NCBI GenBank assembly: GCA_945859605.1
Contig: OX243818.1
Location: forward strand, 36,907,273-36,971,272
Source of the DNA: Lumbricus rubellus
Taxonomy: Eukaryota; Annelida; Clitellata; Crassiclitellata; Lumbricidae
Direction of reading: 5' to 3'
Length of the DNA stretch: 64,000 nucleotides
The notes beneath the pieces were generated by a model. That model was not told the DNA's origin, did not search any database, and saw only the letters and a program-made list of their open reading frames with translations. Both the position numbers and the translations under genes were made by a program. Positions 23,971-36,033 of this stretch are shown here, piece by piece; positions within the stretch are counted from its first letter, which is position 1; each line of letters starts with the position of its first letter.

Positions 23971-24810
23971 TACTTGCATAAGTACCTATCGTAAAGTACA
24001 CATGTATGTCTGTGTTTATAAACTATAAAGCCATCATCCTCTGATGTACCTACACAAGTATTCACACACTGAGACAGTATACTCATTACTCACACATGTA
24101 CTTGCACATACTTTATGTACTGACGACTGTACTTTGCCGACTGGCCAATTAGAAGCGTGGCTTTTATCTTAGATCTGTCGTCGCCCTGGGGGTCTTATCT
24201 TATCTCCTCCGCCGGGGTCTGCTTTGTGTTGGCAGCCATGGCAACTGGTTCCTCAATACCCCCCCCGCCCCCACCGCCCCCACCCCCACCCCAAACACAC
24301 ACACAATTACACACACAGAAGGGGAAACATGCACTTCTCTGCCAACAGTAATATCTCACCAGCTATAGACAGATATCTTATCTCTTCTTATCTTAGCTGG
24401 CAACTTGTTTGGCACCGTTTTCAAAACTAAACGAACTCCTCTCAATACACTAATGCGTTCTGTTCGCCTTTTGTATGTATGCAGTTTTGCATGTATACCT
24501 GTGCATATTTGAATGCATGTCTGCTTGCATGATTGTGTGTAAATTTGCATGCATGTCTCCTTGGATGTATATTTGTATTCATGTCTGTCTGGGGTTTGTG
24601 TGTGTCACACAGACACACACTGTGTGTGTCTGTGTGTGTCTATGCAAGCATCTATCTTTACGTGTAGGCTATATAGGCCTACATGTATGTAAGAATGTAT
24701 GCACTATGCAGGTATGTAGCCTATGTATATTAGTATGCATGTCTATATACCATCATCATCGTCGTCATCATCGCATCGCAGTCGTCGTCATCATAATCAT
24801 CATCATCAGA
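23971..24810. other. No gene; small simple repeats
   Basis: A poly-C/CA tract (24258-24315), (TG)n near 24600-24640, and (ATC)n near 24750-24805. Confidence 0.5.
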
Positions 24811-24934
24811 CGGTTTTAAGGGTAACGGCCCACTATTCCGAGGGTCCACTATTCGGAAGGTCCACTATTCCGAAGGTCCACTTTTCCGAAGGTCCACTAT
24901 TCCGAAGGTCCACTATTCCGAAGATTGTTATACC

Positions 24935-25425
24935 TCCCTCCCTCCCTTTCTTCCTTCCCTTTCTCTCCTCCCTCCCTCCTTCCTTCACCCTCGGTGTGAG
25001 GGAGGAAAGGAAAGGGAGGGAGTGGGACGAAGAGGGAAGGGAGGGAGCGGAGGGGAGGGATGGAGGAGGGAGGGATGCAGGGAGGCAGAGGAATGGACGG
25101 AGAGATGGATGGAGGAAGAGAGGGAGGGAGATGGAACTGGGAGGGGAGAAGGGTAGGGTGGAGTGGGAGGTGGAGGGGAAGGGAGGGGGATAGGGACAGG
25201 AGGTGGTAGAGGGGATGGGATGAGGTAAGGGGAAGAAGGGGTAGGGATGGGAGGGGGAGGAGATGGGAAGGGGAGGGGTGGGAATGGAAGGAATGGGAAG
25301 GGGAGGGGAAGGGGAAGGGATGAGAGGGGAAAGGGAAAAGGAGAGGATAGGGGAGAGGAGGGGGAGGGGATGGTAAGCGGAATGGTGCGGGGACGGGAGG
25401 TGGAATGGAGGTAGGGAGGGATTGT
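24935..25425. repeat. Polypurine (GGGA)n tract
   Basis: After a short CCTCCCT-rich start, about 480 bp is almost entirely G/A. Pro/Ser-rich minus-strand ORFs here are shadows. Confidence 0.9.
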
Positions 25426-25440
25426 TGGATGCTCTTTTCA

Positions 25441-25472
25441 GCCACAGCAACGCGTGGCCGGGTTCAGCTAGT
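25441..25472 (+). mobile_element. Helitron-like 3' terminus, copy 1
   Basis: The hairpin GCCAC-agcaacgc-GTGGC is followed 9 nt later by CTAG and a T. A short GC hairpin upstream of CTRR-T is the 3' signature of Helitrons. The start of its unit is not identified. Confidence 0.45.
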
Positions 25473-26160
25473 ATATAAATACAAATGTAAAAGTTTGTAT
25501 TTAATCAAGGATCTCGGAAAGGTTTTGACCGATTCCTTTCAAAATTTTACCAAAATGTTCCGTTCAAATACGATCGGGTTTGTAAAATGTTTCTTGGAAA
25601 AAGCGCAAACTTTTCGACAATTAAAAACAACTCTGCATTCGATTCGAGCAATTTCGATTAAAAATTTGCACAACGTGCATTTTAACGCGGCCGCGTTTTT
25701 ATGGCGCATATCCGCACGGATTTTTATAGCGCATATACATGTACATATTTAGCTGTCGGTTGTAAAAAATCAAGGATCTCGGAAAATTATTCACCGTTCT
25801 TTACCGATTCCTTTCAAAATTTTACCAATTTCGAATACGATCGCTTTTGTAAATGCTTTTTTTAAAGCGCAATCTTTTCGCACATATTTTGCATTCGATT
25901 CGAGCGATTTCGATTGCAATTTTCACACAACCTTGCCTTCGCGAATGCGGCCCAGTGGAGGGGCAGGGGAGGAGGAAGGGAGGGGAGGTGGTAGGGAAGG
26001 GTAGGGAACGGGAGGGAAGGGGACGAGAGGCGAGGGGAGGAGACGAGGGGAGGGGACGGAGAAAGGGAGAGGGGGAGTGAGGGAAGCAGGGTAAGGGAGG
26101 TAGAAAGGGAGGGTTGAACGGTTTTTTCAGCCACAGCAACGCGTGGTCGGGCACAGCTTG
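25473..26160 (+). mobile_element. Helitron-like non-autonomous unit, copy 2
   Basis: It starts at the T following copy 1 with ATATAAATACAAATG. An AT-rich stretch with two related blocks follows (AAGGATCTCGGAAA and GACCGATTCCTTTC/TACCGATTCCTTTC), then a polypurine tract (25955-26115). It ends in the same hairpin (GCCAC-agcaacgc-GTGGT, 26130-26147) followed by CTTG-T. The expected TC at the 5' end is absent and CTTG deviates from CTRR. No Rep/helicase is present. Confidence 0.4.
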
Positions 26161-26869
26161 TATTATATAAGATTGATGAATAATAATTCCTGCTCAAAGC
26201 ACGACTACTGCAATTCTCTTTTCCTCAACCTCGAATCCAAAAACCTCAAACGTCTGTAAATAACCCACAGCTTACTAGCCCGTGGTGTCATCAGGACGGG
26301 AAACCCAAGCACAATCATAATTATCACTCCCATTCTCAAAATACTCCGTTGACTCAAAATCCCCGAGCTTCATAAGTTCGGAGATTACTGTAACGGCCCA
26401 CTATTCCGAGGGTCCACTATTCCGAATATCCGCTGTATTTTGTTCTGTATCTGTGGTGGTTATAGGTTTACGGTGAGTTGGGGTTAGGTTTAGGGTTCGG
26501 AATAGTGGACCTTCGGAATAATGGACACAAACCTGACTGATTTATCATAATGGGTGTATAACAGTACAATCTTCGGAATAGTGGACCTTCGGAATAGCGG
26601 ACCTTCGGAATAGTGGACCTTCGGAATAGTGGACCCTCGGAATACTGGACCCTCGGAATAGCGGACCCAAACCGTTTTAAGTATGCACGAATAAATTTTC
26701 TTCAGTGTACTCTGCCTTTTCGTCTAACTAAAATACAGTAATATATTCCAATCGACGAAAATAAACTTAATTTAACGCCCATGAAGATGCCTATTCAGAG
26801 GCACTCCTGACTCAACCGCGAAGAGGAAATACAGAGCCAAGAAATATGTCCTTGCGAGTACACGTAACC

Positions 26870-27090
26870 CCAATGCATCCTTTCCATCAATCCAGATTCC
26901 ATTTATGATTTAAGACAAGATTTCGTTTCATCAATCCAGTACAGCAAGTTCGCAACAACTATTTTCATCAATCCAACTTCTATTTAAACAACAATTTTCA
27001 TCAATGCAGCTCCAATTTCAGCAAGATTCTTTTCATCCCCATCTCACTTCTATTTCCATCGATCTGTTTAGCAAGAAATCTTATCGTCAA
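26870..27090 (-). repeat. Minisatellite with AGAAGTTGGATTGATGAAAA unit (inverted copy)
   Basis: On the minus strand about five units with a spacing near 40 bp carry the core GAAGTTGGATTGATGAAAA. The same unit forms the array at 51125-51405 on the plus strand. Confidence 0.65.
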
Positions 27091-27094
27091 TACA

Positions 27095-27640
27095 ACTTGT
27101 GTATATGACCAACGCTAACCGCTATCAGTCTAGCAGTAGCATCGAGCACACACTACAGTAGAGGAGATAGACGAAGGAAGGTCAACGAGGAATTAGGCCT
27201 ACAGTACAGTACACTGTAGTCTACTCGTGCAGTTCAGACAAATACATGAACAATTGAGGCACAGCTCGAAGATGAAACAGGTCTGCAACTACAATAATAA
27301 TCTACATTTTATATAATCCAATCTGATCTACTTTGTGCTACTAATTAATCTAATCCAACCAAATCGGTCGAATAGTATTTTGATCTTATTTGTGTTGCTT
27401 GAAACCTATGATCTCTGAAGTCTGCTGATGTCGACTTGTTTGGCCTTGTTTATCGAAGTCGAGTTTAGACTTGTTGCCAGTCTAAAAGGCTTAGACTAAC
27501 CTACAGGCTGCCAGGAGATGCTTGTTTACAGTGCAGCATTCAGGGAACCGACCTTTCGTAGTAATTATTAGACTAGCGGCCCAGGCTCGAGTATGATGTG
27601 TGAGCTAGGGAGTAGACCTGAATGCGTATGTTCCTCTATA
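27095..27640. other. No recognisable gene
   Basis: Background sequence with no identified feature. Confidence 0.5.
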
Positions 27641-27684
27641 ATTATGTTGATGATGATGATGAGTTTTCTGCAGCACGAAGGCAG

Positions 27685-27852
27685 GTTCATTGGGGATGAG
27701 AAGAGTGAGGTGGTTTCCCGTTGCCTTCCTCACAGACAATATTATTGTGGATGAGCATCTTGCCCAAGGTCGCTAAGCAGTGGCTGTGAGGTATAGATTC
27801 GAAGTTGTGACCTTAGGCGGCGCCGAACTTACCGTTACACCACCGTGTCACA
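27685..27852 (-). repeat. tRNA-derived SINE, family 3
   Basis: Read on the minus strand, a tRNA-like head (A-box-like GTGGTGTAACGG, B-box-like AACTTCGAATC) is followed by GACCTTGGGCAAGATGCTC and GGAAGGCAACGGGAAACC. This order differs from family 1 but shares its GGGCAAG block. Confidence 0.6.
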
Positions 27853-27856
27853 CAGC

Positions 27857-27937
27857 CACCCATCACCATCACCATCACCATCACCACCACCACCACCACC
27901 CCACCACCACCACCACCACCACCACCACCACCACTAC

Positions 27938-27999
<62 letters not shown>

Positions 28000-28047
28000 C
28001 CACCACCACCACCACCACCACCCCACCACCACCACCACCACCACTAC

Positions 28048-28115
<68 letters not shown>

Positions 28116-28150
28116 CCACCACCACCACCACCACCACCCCCACCACCACC

Positions 28151-28184
<34 letters not shown>

Positions 28185-28228
28185 TCATCACCACCACCAC
28201 CACCATCATCATCATAATCATCATCAGT
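27857..28228. repeat. (CAC)n/(ATC)n trinucleotide array
   Basis: About 370 bp of alternating CAC and ATC blocks. All six frames give homopolymer-like ORFs (His, Thr, Ile, Val, Met, Asp), which are artefacts. Confidence 0.95.
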
Positions 28229-28606
28229 TACTGACGATAGCCCCATTTGGCGGTGATGGGTACGAATGATGAACCTCTATATATTGCCCTTTCATAATTA
28301 GGCTAGATGTGAAGCTCTCCCTATAGCGTCAGTTCAAGTGATGTCATCTCTTCATTTATTAAATTGTCTAGGGCTATTCTGCGAAGCCTTGGTGGTCTGC
28401 CCTTGCTTCTTTTTCCTTCGAATCTTGCATGAAAAAAACATCACTGCATGGAGCAAATAGTTTAGAACGCGAAAACGATAGATGATCATGACCGTCTTAA
28501 AAACTGAAGTTTAACTTCTTCATGATCAAAATGCATGTGCGCTTCTCAGATGTAAATAAAGTCTGTACTTAGGCCTACTAACTTAATTGCAATCACGTGG
28601 TTGTCA

Positions 28607-28682
28607 ATAACGCGTCAATTGAGCGCCTTTGAGTAGTTTCTTGAAGAGGCGCTATATAAATTCCAATAATGAATGAATGAAC
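28607..28682 (+). repeat. SINE family 1, 3' fragment with (AATG)n tail
   Basis: GAGCGCCTTTGAGTAG, CTTGAAGAGGCGCTATATAA, then an AATGAATGAATGAA tail. It shows the 3' end and tail type of the family. Confidence 0.7.
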
Positions 28683-28919
28683 GCAGAGTTATAGGATGCA
28701 GATGCTACTAGCAAGAAGTTCATGACGTGAGAAGAGATTGATTACTCGCTGTTCCTTGGGCTTTCGTTCGTGTACTAGGAACACCTGATCCCAGCACAAC
28801 TGTAGCTGGGAATGGATGACTGGTCGGCCGCCGTTCGTCCAGGGGCCGAGCATTTGATTTACCGTCCGAAAGTAGAACTCGCAAATTTTTTTAGAGGCAG
28901 TAGGAGCAAGAGAGAAGAG

Positions 28920-29025
28920 TAAGTAAGCAGCAAGTAAGCAAATAAGTAAGTAAGTAAGCATGTAAGTAAGTAAGCATGTAAGTAAGTAGGCGAGTGAGTA
29001 AGTAGTTAGGTGAGTAAATAAACAT
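28920..29025. repeat. (GTAA)n tetranucleotide repeat
   Basis: AAGTAAGTAAGCATGTAAG units. Confidence 0.85.
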
Positions 29026-29269
29026 GTAGGGGCCTAAGTTTTTTTAAATAACCCAGCAGTCAAATATTGGCACTTTGGTGATCGCAATATAAAGTTCACA
29101 TAAACGTCAAAACCTATTTAGACCAGTGATCACGTGACAAGACTAATCAGTTAGAGTAGAGGTTAATAAATAAAGGCCCTCTAGTTGGCGCTGTTACTAA
29201 GCAGATAAGCCCAACGGATAATTATTCGGAGTGGTTGTCGTATAGGCAGCCTATAAAGCGTTACCGACT

Positions 29270-29480
29270 TCAGTTTCTTAGTCTCAGCATATACTAGGAT
29301 GGTCATGGTCGGCCTATCTCTATCCGTCAGATGTTCACACGCTTAGTGTGCGGTTGGTGCACCCATTATGATTGGAATGGCTATCTATAGGGGCGCAGAT
29401 AAAAAGCTGAAATCTCGAGAAATGCTACTTGGGATTTGAACCTCTACCTTTCGACTGACAATCAAAGATGTTCAGCGTAT
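29270..29480 (+). repeat. SINE-like family 2 copy
   Basis: CTTCAGTTTCTTAGTCTCAG, CATATACTAGGATGGTCATG, TCCGTCAGATG, GGTTGGTGCACCCATTATGA appear in family order. Confidence 0.5.
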
Positions 29481-31056
29481 CTCCTCCCATCTCTGTCTAC
29501 CCGACCTTCAACCTGCACTAAGCCAACCAACTTCATTGTGCACTAGGATATAATATTATGGGGAAGAAAATCGAAAAAGAATGGGAGAGGAAGGTGTGAA
29601 AGAGAGGATGAGGAAGAGGACGAATGTTGGAAAGGTGTTACACATTGGTCTTGCGAGCATCAACAAACTTTGACCCGCCCTAATTCGTAAACATGATAGA
29701 GTACTCAAGCAGATTTTCGTTCCGTCGCCTATTTACCTTTCGATCTTACGGTTACCTTCCTTGTTATCTTTACCTTGAAACTTACCATTACCTCAACCCT
29801 ATAACTCCACTTCCCACCGTGTGCCCTCATCTTCCACCTTATGATTACCTTCCTCAGTACCATTACCTTCACTCTTGCAGTTACCTTCACAGCACATTTG
29901 CCATAAAAGTTACCGTTACGTACACGGAAAAGACATACCTTTCAGCAGCCAATCGTAGGAATCGTCAACACGTGATCTCACCAACAGCCGCCCTCTCACG
30001 ACCGCCCCCAAAATCCAACAGGGGCGAACCATCCAGGGTCTGAACCCCCAAGTCCAATCACAGTACCATGCGTCTTTACTCTTTAGTCCGGTCACCCTAC
30101 GACGCAGCGCCACGTATCTTAATCGATCATTTCGGTAGCGCCTTTTTTTCTCAAGAAACCTCACAACCACAACCCGAGATTAGTTTAGCGTTTAAAATAA
30201 TTATGCGCTGCAAGGCTTGTTACTACGAAACCGCTGTTGATAATAATGTATTCGGACAGACGTGTTTGAAATTCCAGCTGGCACAGTTTTGTGGGCTGCC
30301 AAGACTAGTGTGAGCCGTAGACCAACCACCGATACATCGGCGCTATGCTGTGCGGCAGCTAGTAGCAGTGGTGGCGGCTCGGGATTAACTCGGGCAACGG
30401 CGAGCGAACGCTGCAGCATCAGCATCCTAGATCAGCCTATACTGCAGCTGTACCTACGCTCTTGCTTCAACCATGGATTTCTATGATATGAGACATGGAC
30501 GCGAATCTCAACCATAGAGCGTTGCATGATACATTGATACGTGCATAAACATGTAGAAGAACTTTAGTTCCCGAAAGCGAGTTTGATAGGTGGTTATTTG
30601 CGTGTAGAGCTACTAGCAATTTCATGCTCTTAGCCTCGCGCATAAGAATGGGTGGTCTGTCATTTTTCTTCACATTATTATTAATTAACAAAAGTGTCTT
30701 TATTTAATTCCTGAAGTTTAACTACATTATTTTTATGTTGACGTCTTTTAAAAGTAGGCCTACTTAATATTTTAACATTTTAAGCAGATCATCAGTTCAT
30801 CTTCTTTGCAGTTGAATGTTCCTATTTCAATGTAAAAGATCAATTAGATGCAAGATATACACAATGTCATTAAATATTTCGATAATCTCGCCATTTACAA
30901 GTCTTTATATTAAGGTCTTTTGAGGTAATTGTAACTCTTTTCTTCTGGCCATAAAGGCTCTTTGATTGCATACATTTTAAAGATAAACTATGAAAAGAAT
31001 AGACTACAGCTACAGTCGTAGAGTAATGAGTCGCACACAATCCTACACAATTAAGA
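29481..31056. other. No gene I can support
   Basis: 29690-29900 contains loose repeats of a TTACCTTC-rich unit. 29930-30480 is GC-richer and includes an ATG in a CCATGG context at 30474, but the frame closes after 15 codons. No domain or splice-supported exon was found. Confidence 0.45.
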
Positions 31057-31235
31057 GAGGCACCGTGGCTACAATGGTTACGGCAGTTGGTCTCTAATGC
31101 GGAGAGTTCGGGTTCGATCCTCATCCGCGGCAGTTGCTGTGTAGTGTGTAGGGACATTGAGCAAGTCCTTCACTCACAATTGCTCTACATGCACTTCATT
31201 TTGAAAGAAGGGTGATAGCAAGTTGAAATTGTAAT
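31057..31235 (+). repeat. tRNA-derived SINE, related to family 1
   Basis: A-box-like GTGGCTACAATGG, B-box GGGTTCGATCC, then GGGACATTGAGCAAGTCCTT and CACTCACAATTGCTC, which matches the family 1 body. Confidence 0.75.
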
Positions 31236-31858
31236 TGCGTTCTAGACTGTTTAAATAAATGACCTATGGCAAGGGATGGCTATTCTTCTTAATCCATAAA
31301 ATGTACACTAAAAATATGTTCAAAATCATGTTGATAATAAACAGTGAAACTAATCATAGAAGTAACTTTGCTATTAACGACGGTACATGTAGGCCTAACT
31401 ACAATAATTACAACTGCTTACAGTTTCATTGCTTTATCTGCGCTGCGCTCACGATACAATGCTATTGTACAGAAGTTCATAAACGTATCTGGGCCATACA
31501 GGCTTTTCGTTGAGTATTGGGCGCCCAGTAGAGCACATTATCATCACTAGGAAATTATCTCGCAGTCTTGGCCGACCTCTGACGCGCGGAGGAGCCACAA
31601 TAAACAAACCGGGTCAAGGGTTACGGGGCTTTGAAGGGGCGAGACAAGGCCAGGGTGGGGTTCTTAAGGAATTAAAGAGCGTGCATGATATCGTCGAATT
31701 CTACTGAATGGGGTATGCTACGTGAACACTGACCCCTTTAAGTCTGAAGTGCGCGATGGCCTTGAAAGAGACGTGCAAGGTAGGGTAGGGTCAGGAAGGG
31801 TTTAATGCTTGGCAAAGATAAAATAAGGCAAGTTATAGCAAGTTAAAGTAAGGCTAGA
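31236..31858. other. No recognisable gene
   Basis: Background. No domain or repeat was identified. Confidence 0.5.
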
Positions 31859-32357
31859 CATAGGCGTACGAGGCGGGGTCCAGAGGGGCAAATGACCCCC
31901 TAAACTTCGGACAAGTCTCGTTTTTCGGGCAGCAGACCGGGAAAAGAGTAAAAAATATAGAGTATTTTGACGACATTTCAACCCGATGAAAAGGTCAACT
32001 TTTAGCCTGGGAAAAATAGTATATATTTTCACGACATTTCAACCCGATGACTAAAAAAGGACGACAACATTTTTGTCTTTCCCACCACGAGATTTCAACC
32101 CACGAAGGCATTTATTCCGGATTTATTTTTTGGGCAGAAGAAAATCCCCCCCTACTCATGGGCGGAGTTTGGTTTCCGTTCTTGGGGGGGGGGGGGCTAA
32201 CCCCGAGTCTGGGCCTTATTGGGAGGGCTAACCCAGAAAAATGATACCATTTTCATGGTAAAAAAGTCGAATTTGGGCCTTCTTGGAGGGGCTTAGCCCC
32301 TAGCCTCTGATAAACTCCGCCCATGCCCCCACTGCTGAAATCTCCCGTACGCTTATG
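31859..32357. mobile_element. hAT-type non-autonomous element
   Basis: The left terminus CATAGGCGTACGAGG pairs with the right terminus, whose reverse complement is CATAAGCGTACGGGA. The 8-bp flanks are AGGCTAGA (31851-31858) and AGGCAAGA (32358-32365), a 7/8 match. The interior holds a duplicated CGACATTTCAACCCGATGA block (31970, 32030). The same ends occur at 10161-10430. Confidence 0.8.
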
Positions 32358-32544
32358 AGGCAAGATATAGATAATTTTATGGTGATTGGTAAAGTCGAGT
32401 AAACACAAGAAGGTTATACTAAAGTTAGCTGGGCTAATGAACAGTAAAGTAATTCAAAGTTGAGGTAAGTAGGCTAAGGTATAGGCTAACGCAGACATAA
32501 ACAAATTCTTCTAACAGAGGATCGTCCTCAGAATTTTTGACAGT

Positions 32545-32765
32545 TCAGGGCTGTTCGCAAATTTCCATTAAGCCATTTTGCATTCTTCTTCTTTACGTCC
32601 TCTGCCCCAATTTCGAATGTTTGACGTCTCCATTCTTCTCTGTTCTGTGCTTTTTCCTTCAGCTTCTTATATCCGTTTTTCGTCATCCAGTCCAACAGCC
32701 TTTGCCAGGGTCTTCCTCTCGTTCTTTCCCCCTACATTTCCCCCTCCACGATTGTTCGTAACATC
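32545..32765 (-). mobile_element. LINE C-terminal remnant
   Basis: On the minus strand a ~50-codon open stretch reads RTRGRPWQRLLDWM, then YKKLKEKAQNREEWRR, the conserved C-terminal tail of LINE ORF2 proteins. It is bounded by stops and has no RT core. Confidence 0.7.
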
Positions 32766-32769
32766 GTAA

Positions 32770-33110
32770 CATGTAGCATTAGATTTATTTAAATTATTAT
32801 GTTGTTTTCACTGCAATATTTCTATGCCCTGTGTAAAATGGTACTGTCTTCAGTAAAAAAAGCAACGTATGTATAGCCTACCCGTTCTCATGCAGCATCA
32901 AAGGATATAATCAAACACCTGGATGATAATTAATTTAGCCTAATGTTGAAATTGTAGAATCTTGAGGTGCGCAATTTTCTTGATGGTATTGTTTCAGAAA
33001 ACTTCGATCCAATTATTTAATGATTGATTATTCTTTAGTCACAGACATTATAGGCTAATTTATAATGATATTCATGAAAACGGCAGTGACGTCGGTGATG
33101 ATGATATTGT
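32770..33110. other. No recognisable gene
   Basis: AT-rich background. Confidence 0.5.
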
Positions 33111-33140
33111 TTTTGTTGTTGTTGTTGATGTTGTTGATGG

Positions 33141-33217
<77 letters not shown>

Positions 33218-33330
33218 TCTTATTAATTTTTTATTGCTATTGAAACGTGAAGCATAAGTTTAGGTGATGACGATGATGATGATGTTGTTGTTGTTGATGA
33301 TGATGATGATAATAATAATAATAACAATGA
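33111..33330. repeat. (GAT)n/(GTT)n trinucleotide repeat
   Basis: A GATGATGAT run at 33130-33217 and a second cluster at 33265-33325. Confidence 0.9.
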
Positions 33331-33394
33331 CGATTTCTATGGCGCCGTAACACAGCCATGCCGTTACAAGGGCTCCTCACATAGGCCTATATAC

Positions 33395-33525
33395 TAAACT
33401 AAACAGCAGGATAGGCCTTGAGGAATAAATGAGTCTTGAGTCCAGATTTGAAGGAGTCAACTGAGCAAGCCGCTCGCAGGGCGGGAGGAAGACTGTTGTT
33501 GATGATGACGATTGTCTTATTTATT
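33395..33525 (-). mobile_element. LINE RT C-terminal remnant (CR1-like)
   Basis: The minus frame reads NNSLPPALRAACSVDSFKS followed by LKTHLFLKAY, the standard ending of CR1/Jockey-type ORF2 proteins. Upstream sequence is unrelated, so only the tail survives. Confidence 0.65.
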
Positions 33526-33914
33526 GCTATTGAAATGTGAAACATAAGTTTAGAAACCGCAGGTTGTATACTGTATATATAGTGCTCTGGAATAGCGTAT
33601 ACACTGCTGAATGAACTCGCTTGTCTCCACACTCCAGCAACAGACCAGTTTAAAAGCAATTACATGTAAGTTCAAAGCGCATATTTTGTCTGCTTTGAAT
33701 CAATAATTAATATTATTATCCAACTGTGTCTTTGAAGGTTCTGCCAGAGAGAAAAAGCTTCAAGATACTTCATCGGTGCCAGTCCGAAGCATCTATGAAG
33801 AAGGAGGGCGACGCTAAAGATCTCTGCAGCATTGGACGTTTGTTGTGGTTGCACTGCACTGGTTGGTCCATCCATTTTTAATGACCTTCCTCTAGCAATG
33901 TTTGCTTGTATGTG

Positions 33915-34140
33915 CACTTGTTATAGCGCCTCTTAAATCTCGCTACTCAGAGGCGCTCCCGACAACAGCGCGGACACTGAATTGAAGTTTCACGCCGAAG
34001 CGCAAGCGCAATTGCAAGTGAAGGACTTGCCCAAGGTCCCTACGCGGCGACTTGAGGTGGATTCGAACCTCCAACCCTTCGGCTCCCAGGCAACGAACAT
34101 GGCACCCCGTCAAAAGGGCGCATGACAAAAGGGCGCCGAC
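33915..34140 (-). repeat. tRNA-derived SINE, family 1
   Basis: A full-length copy in reverse. The 3' core AGAGGCGCTCCCGACAACAG lies at the left and the B-box GGTTCGAATCC at 34060-34070. Confidence 0.75.
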
Positions 34141-34238
34141 AATAAGGCGCACTACACCACCCAATGTAATGACGCAATATAGGAATAAACAAGTGACTCA
34201 TTTCTCCTCAACAGTCTCTCATTCTGTGAAAACACATA

Positions 34239-35557
34239 GGGAGACCTAACATAAAGTCGGACATCAGGTAAAGTCGGACAAAATTTTCTCCGACCTGCCA
34301 CGCAGACGAGACTTCGATCACCAGGTGGCAGTATCATAGATTTTATTTGCAGAGGGTGCATCTAATGATTTAAACTTCACAACCTTCAAGGGATCGTTGA
34401 TTTAATTTTAAGACGTCGATTACTATCGATACTTGTCAGATTCGTAGCATTTTGCATGCTGTCATAATGAAATCCATCATTCATTGTTAAGGGTTTATCA
34501 TAATTTTAATTGCCGTGGAGGAAGAGTTTGACTTATTAGCACATGGATTACAGTATAACATCTGGTTTGCGTAACTTGTTTGAAGGATATTGAATTAGTG
34601 TCATGGTTGAAACTAGAGCTATTTGCTGTCCGACTTTGCCATATAGGCTTGTGTCAAAGTCGGACAACATTATTACACCCTGCTGTGATGTGTCCGACTT
34701 TGACAAAACTAGGTTAACGCTAATGCTTCATAGGCAAACCAAGGCTTGAATTTGGCAAAATGGTTTTAAAAGAATAAAGAGAGACATTGAAGGCTAATAG
34801 GAAACTGGTTTATGTGTAGCGTTATGCCTAGGCCTATATAAGCTATGGCAATGTCAACGATCCGCATGACAATTTTAGTAAAATAAGTGTGGTTCAAACG
34901 TTGACATATGGGGTCTCTGATGATATTTTTTACTTGTTAAAATGTTTCAGATAATAATTATTATTAGAAAAGTTCTTATTCTTTTTTTAACTTTTTTATG
35001 GATCTAGATTTCATAAGTTTTTGTAGGCCTAAGTAGTCGAGTTTTATATAGGCATAGGCCTTCTCTGTTTGTCTGCTTTGCAGCTAGGCCTATTATAGGT
35101 TTTCATGCTAGTCTGATGCTAGGCCCTGAAAGTGATCTTTTCAATAAATGTAGGCAAGTGTGGCTAGTGTACTGACATTTGATTTGATTTTACCGTTATT
35201 TTCAATGTTCAATGTTATCTTACAATTAAATTTGGCACAGATCTTGATGAAAATCGGTCAGTTTATCGATTGTCCGACTCTAACAACATAAGATCCTATA
35301 AGCATATTATGTTGTCCGAGTTTGCCAACCAAAGTGTCCAACTTTACCCGAAAAACCGAAAACTCAAATTTCGCCAGCTCGCAGTACTTGGCACACTCCT
35401 GGTCAAATTCATTTTAAATTGGCCAGGTTTAACTGAATGCATTAGTTGAATGAGATGATAAGCTATCCAATAAACTTTACATCATGTAGATGTGACGCTC
35501 CGTTACGGAATAACCTCGATCAGAACAAAAGGGTGTCCGACTTATATGATAGGACCC
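34239..35557. mobile_element. 1.3-kb TIR element flanked by TA, termini GGG...CCC
   Basis: The left end GGGAGACCTAACATAAAGTC and the reverse complement of the right end GGGTCCTATCATATAAGTC match imperfectly over ~26 bp. TA occurs immediately outside both ends (34237-34238 and 35558-35559). About ten copies of a TGTCCGACTTTG motif in both orientations are scattered inside (34255, 34270, 34627, 34655, 34689, 35272, 35313, 35534). No transposase is encoded. A TA duplication suggests the IS630/Tc1/mariner group or a relative, but this is not proven. Confidence 0.6.
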
Positions 35558-35559
35558 TA

Positions 35560-36030
35560 GATCTATTCCCTAGGAGTTTTCATGCTACATGAGAACGCTC
35601 TCTATAAATACTAAATAGTCATTCTTCAAGAGTCGATATTATATGTAGGCTACAGTCGCAAGACTGAATCTTATACGGATGTGAAGAAGTTATAGGATAT
35701 AATTTATTATACATGTCGTCTGATGCAGTGATGTAATCATGTAACCATACAATGGCATACATCCTCATTGTTATTCGGTTGAGTCGATGTTCCTATTAGC
35801 AAACAAGGATCTGTAAAAGCCTACAACATTATCCCGAATGAGTGATGTCCTCTTTGACCCGTTATAATAATTATAGCGTATAATACTGGTGCAGTCTTCA
35901 CATGCCGATCATTATGTCATGTGAATTACGATATATAAACATCTGAGAAGTTAGTCTGTATACAGACAATGCAATTTGTATATAATAATAATTGTTATAA
36001 TAATTATGTAGCATATTGTGTGCTGCTGTG
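35560..36030. other. No recognisable gene
   Basis: AT-rich background. Confidence 0.5.
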
Positions 36031-36033
36031 CAT

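Larger units (their letters stand above)
24811..26680. mobile_element. Composite foldback region with GGTCCACTATTCCGAA arrays
   Basis: The left array (24811-24933) has about six head-to-tail copies of GGTCCACTATTCCGAA. The right array (26551-26680) has the same unit inverted. Both arrays continue inwards into matching CCGAAGATTGT..TTATAC sequence, so they behave as ~120-bp inverted arms. A second small inverted pair lies inside (26391-26426 and 26496-26530). The region between holds two polypurine tracts and two Helitron-like 3' ends. It could be one large element or nested insertions. The outermost boundaries and target duplication are unresolved. Confidence 0.6.

Noticed and set aside
24833..25450. 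Pro/Ser-rich minus-strand ORFs of about 200 codons
   Set aside because: Translation of a polypurine tract between transposon ends.
27857..28228. Long ORFs of His, Thr, Ile, Val or Met homopolymers
   Set aside because: They are six-frame translations of a CAC/ATC trinucleotide array, with no non-repeat protein sequence attached.
30300..30530. First exon or promoter around the CCATGG at 30474
   Set aside because: The frame stops after 15 codons with no convincing donor, and the surrounding GC increase is modest.
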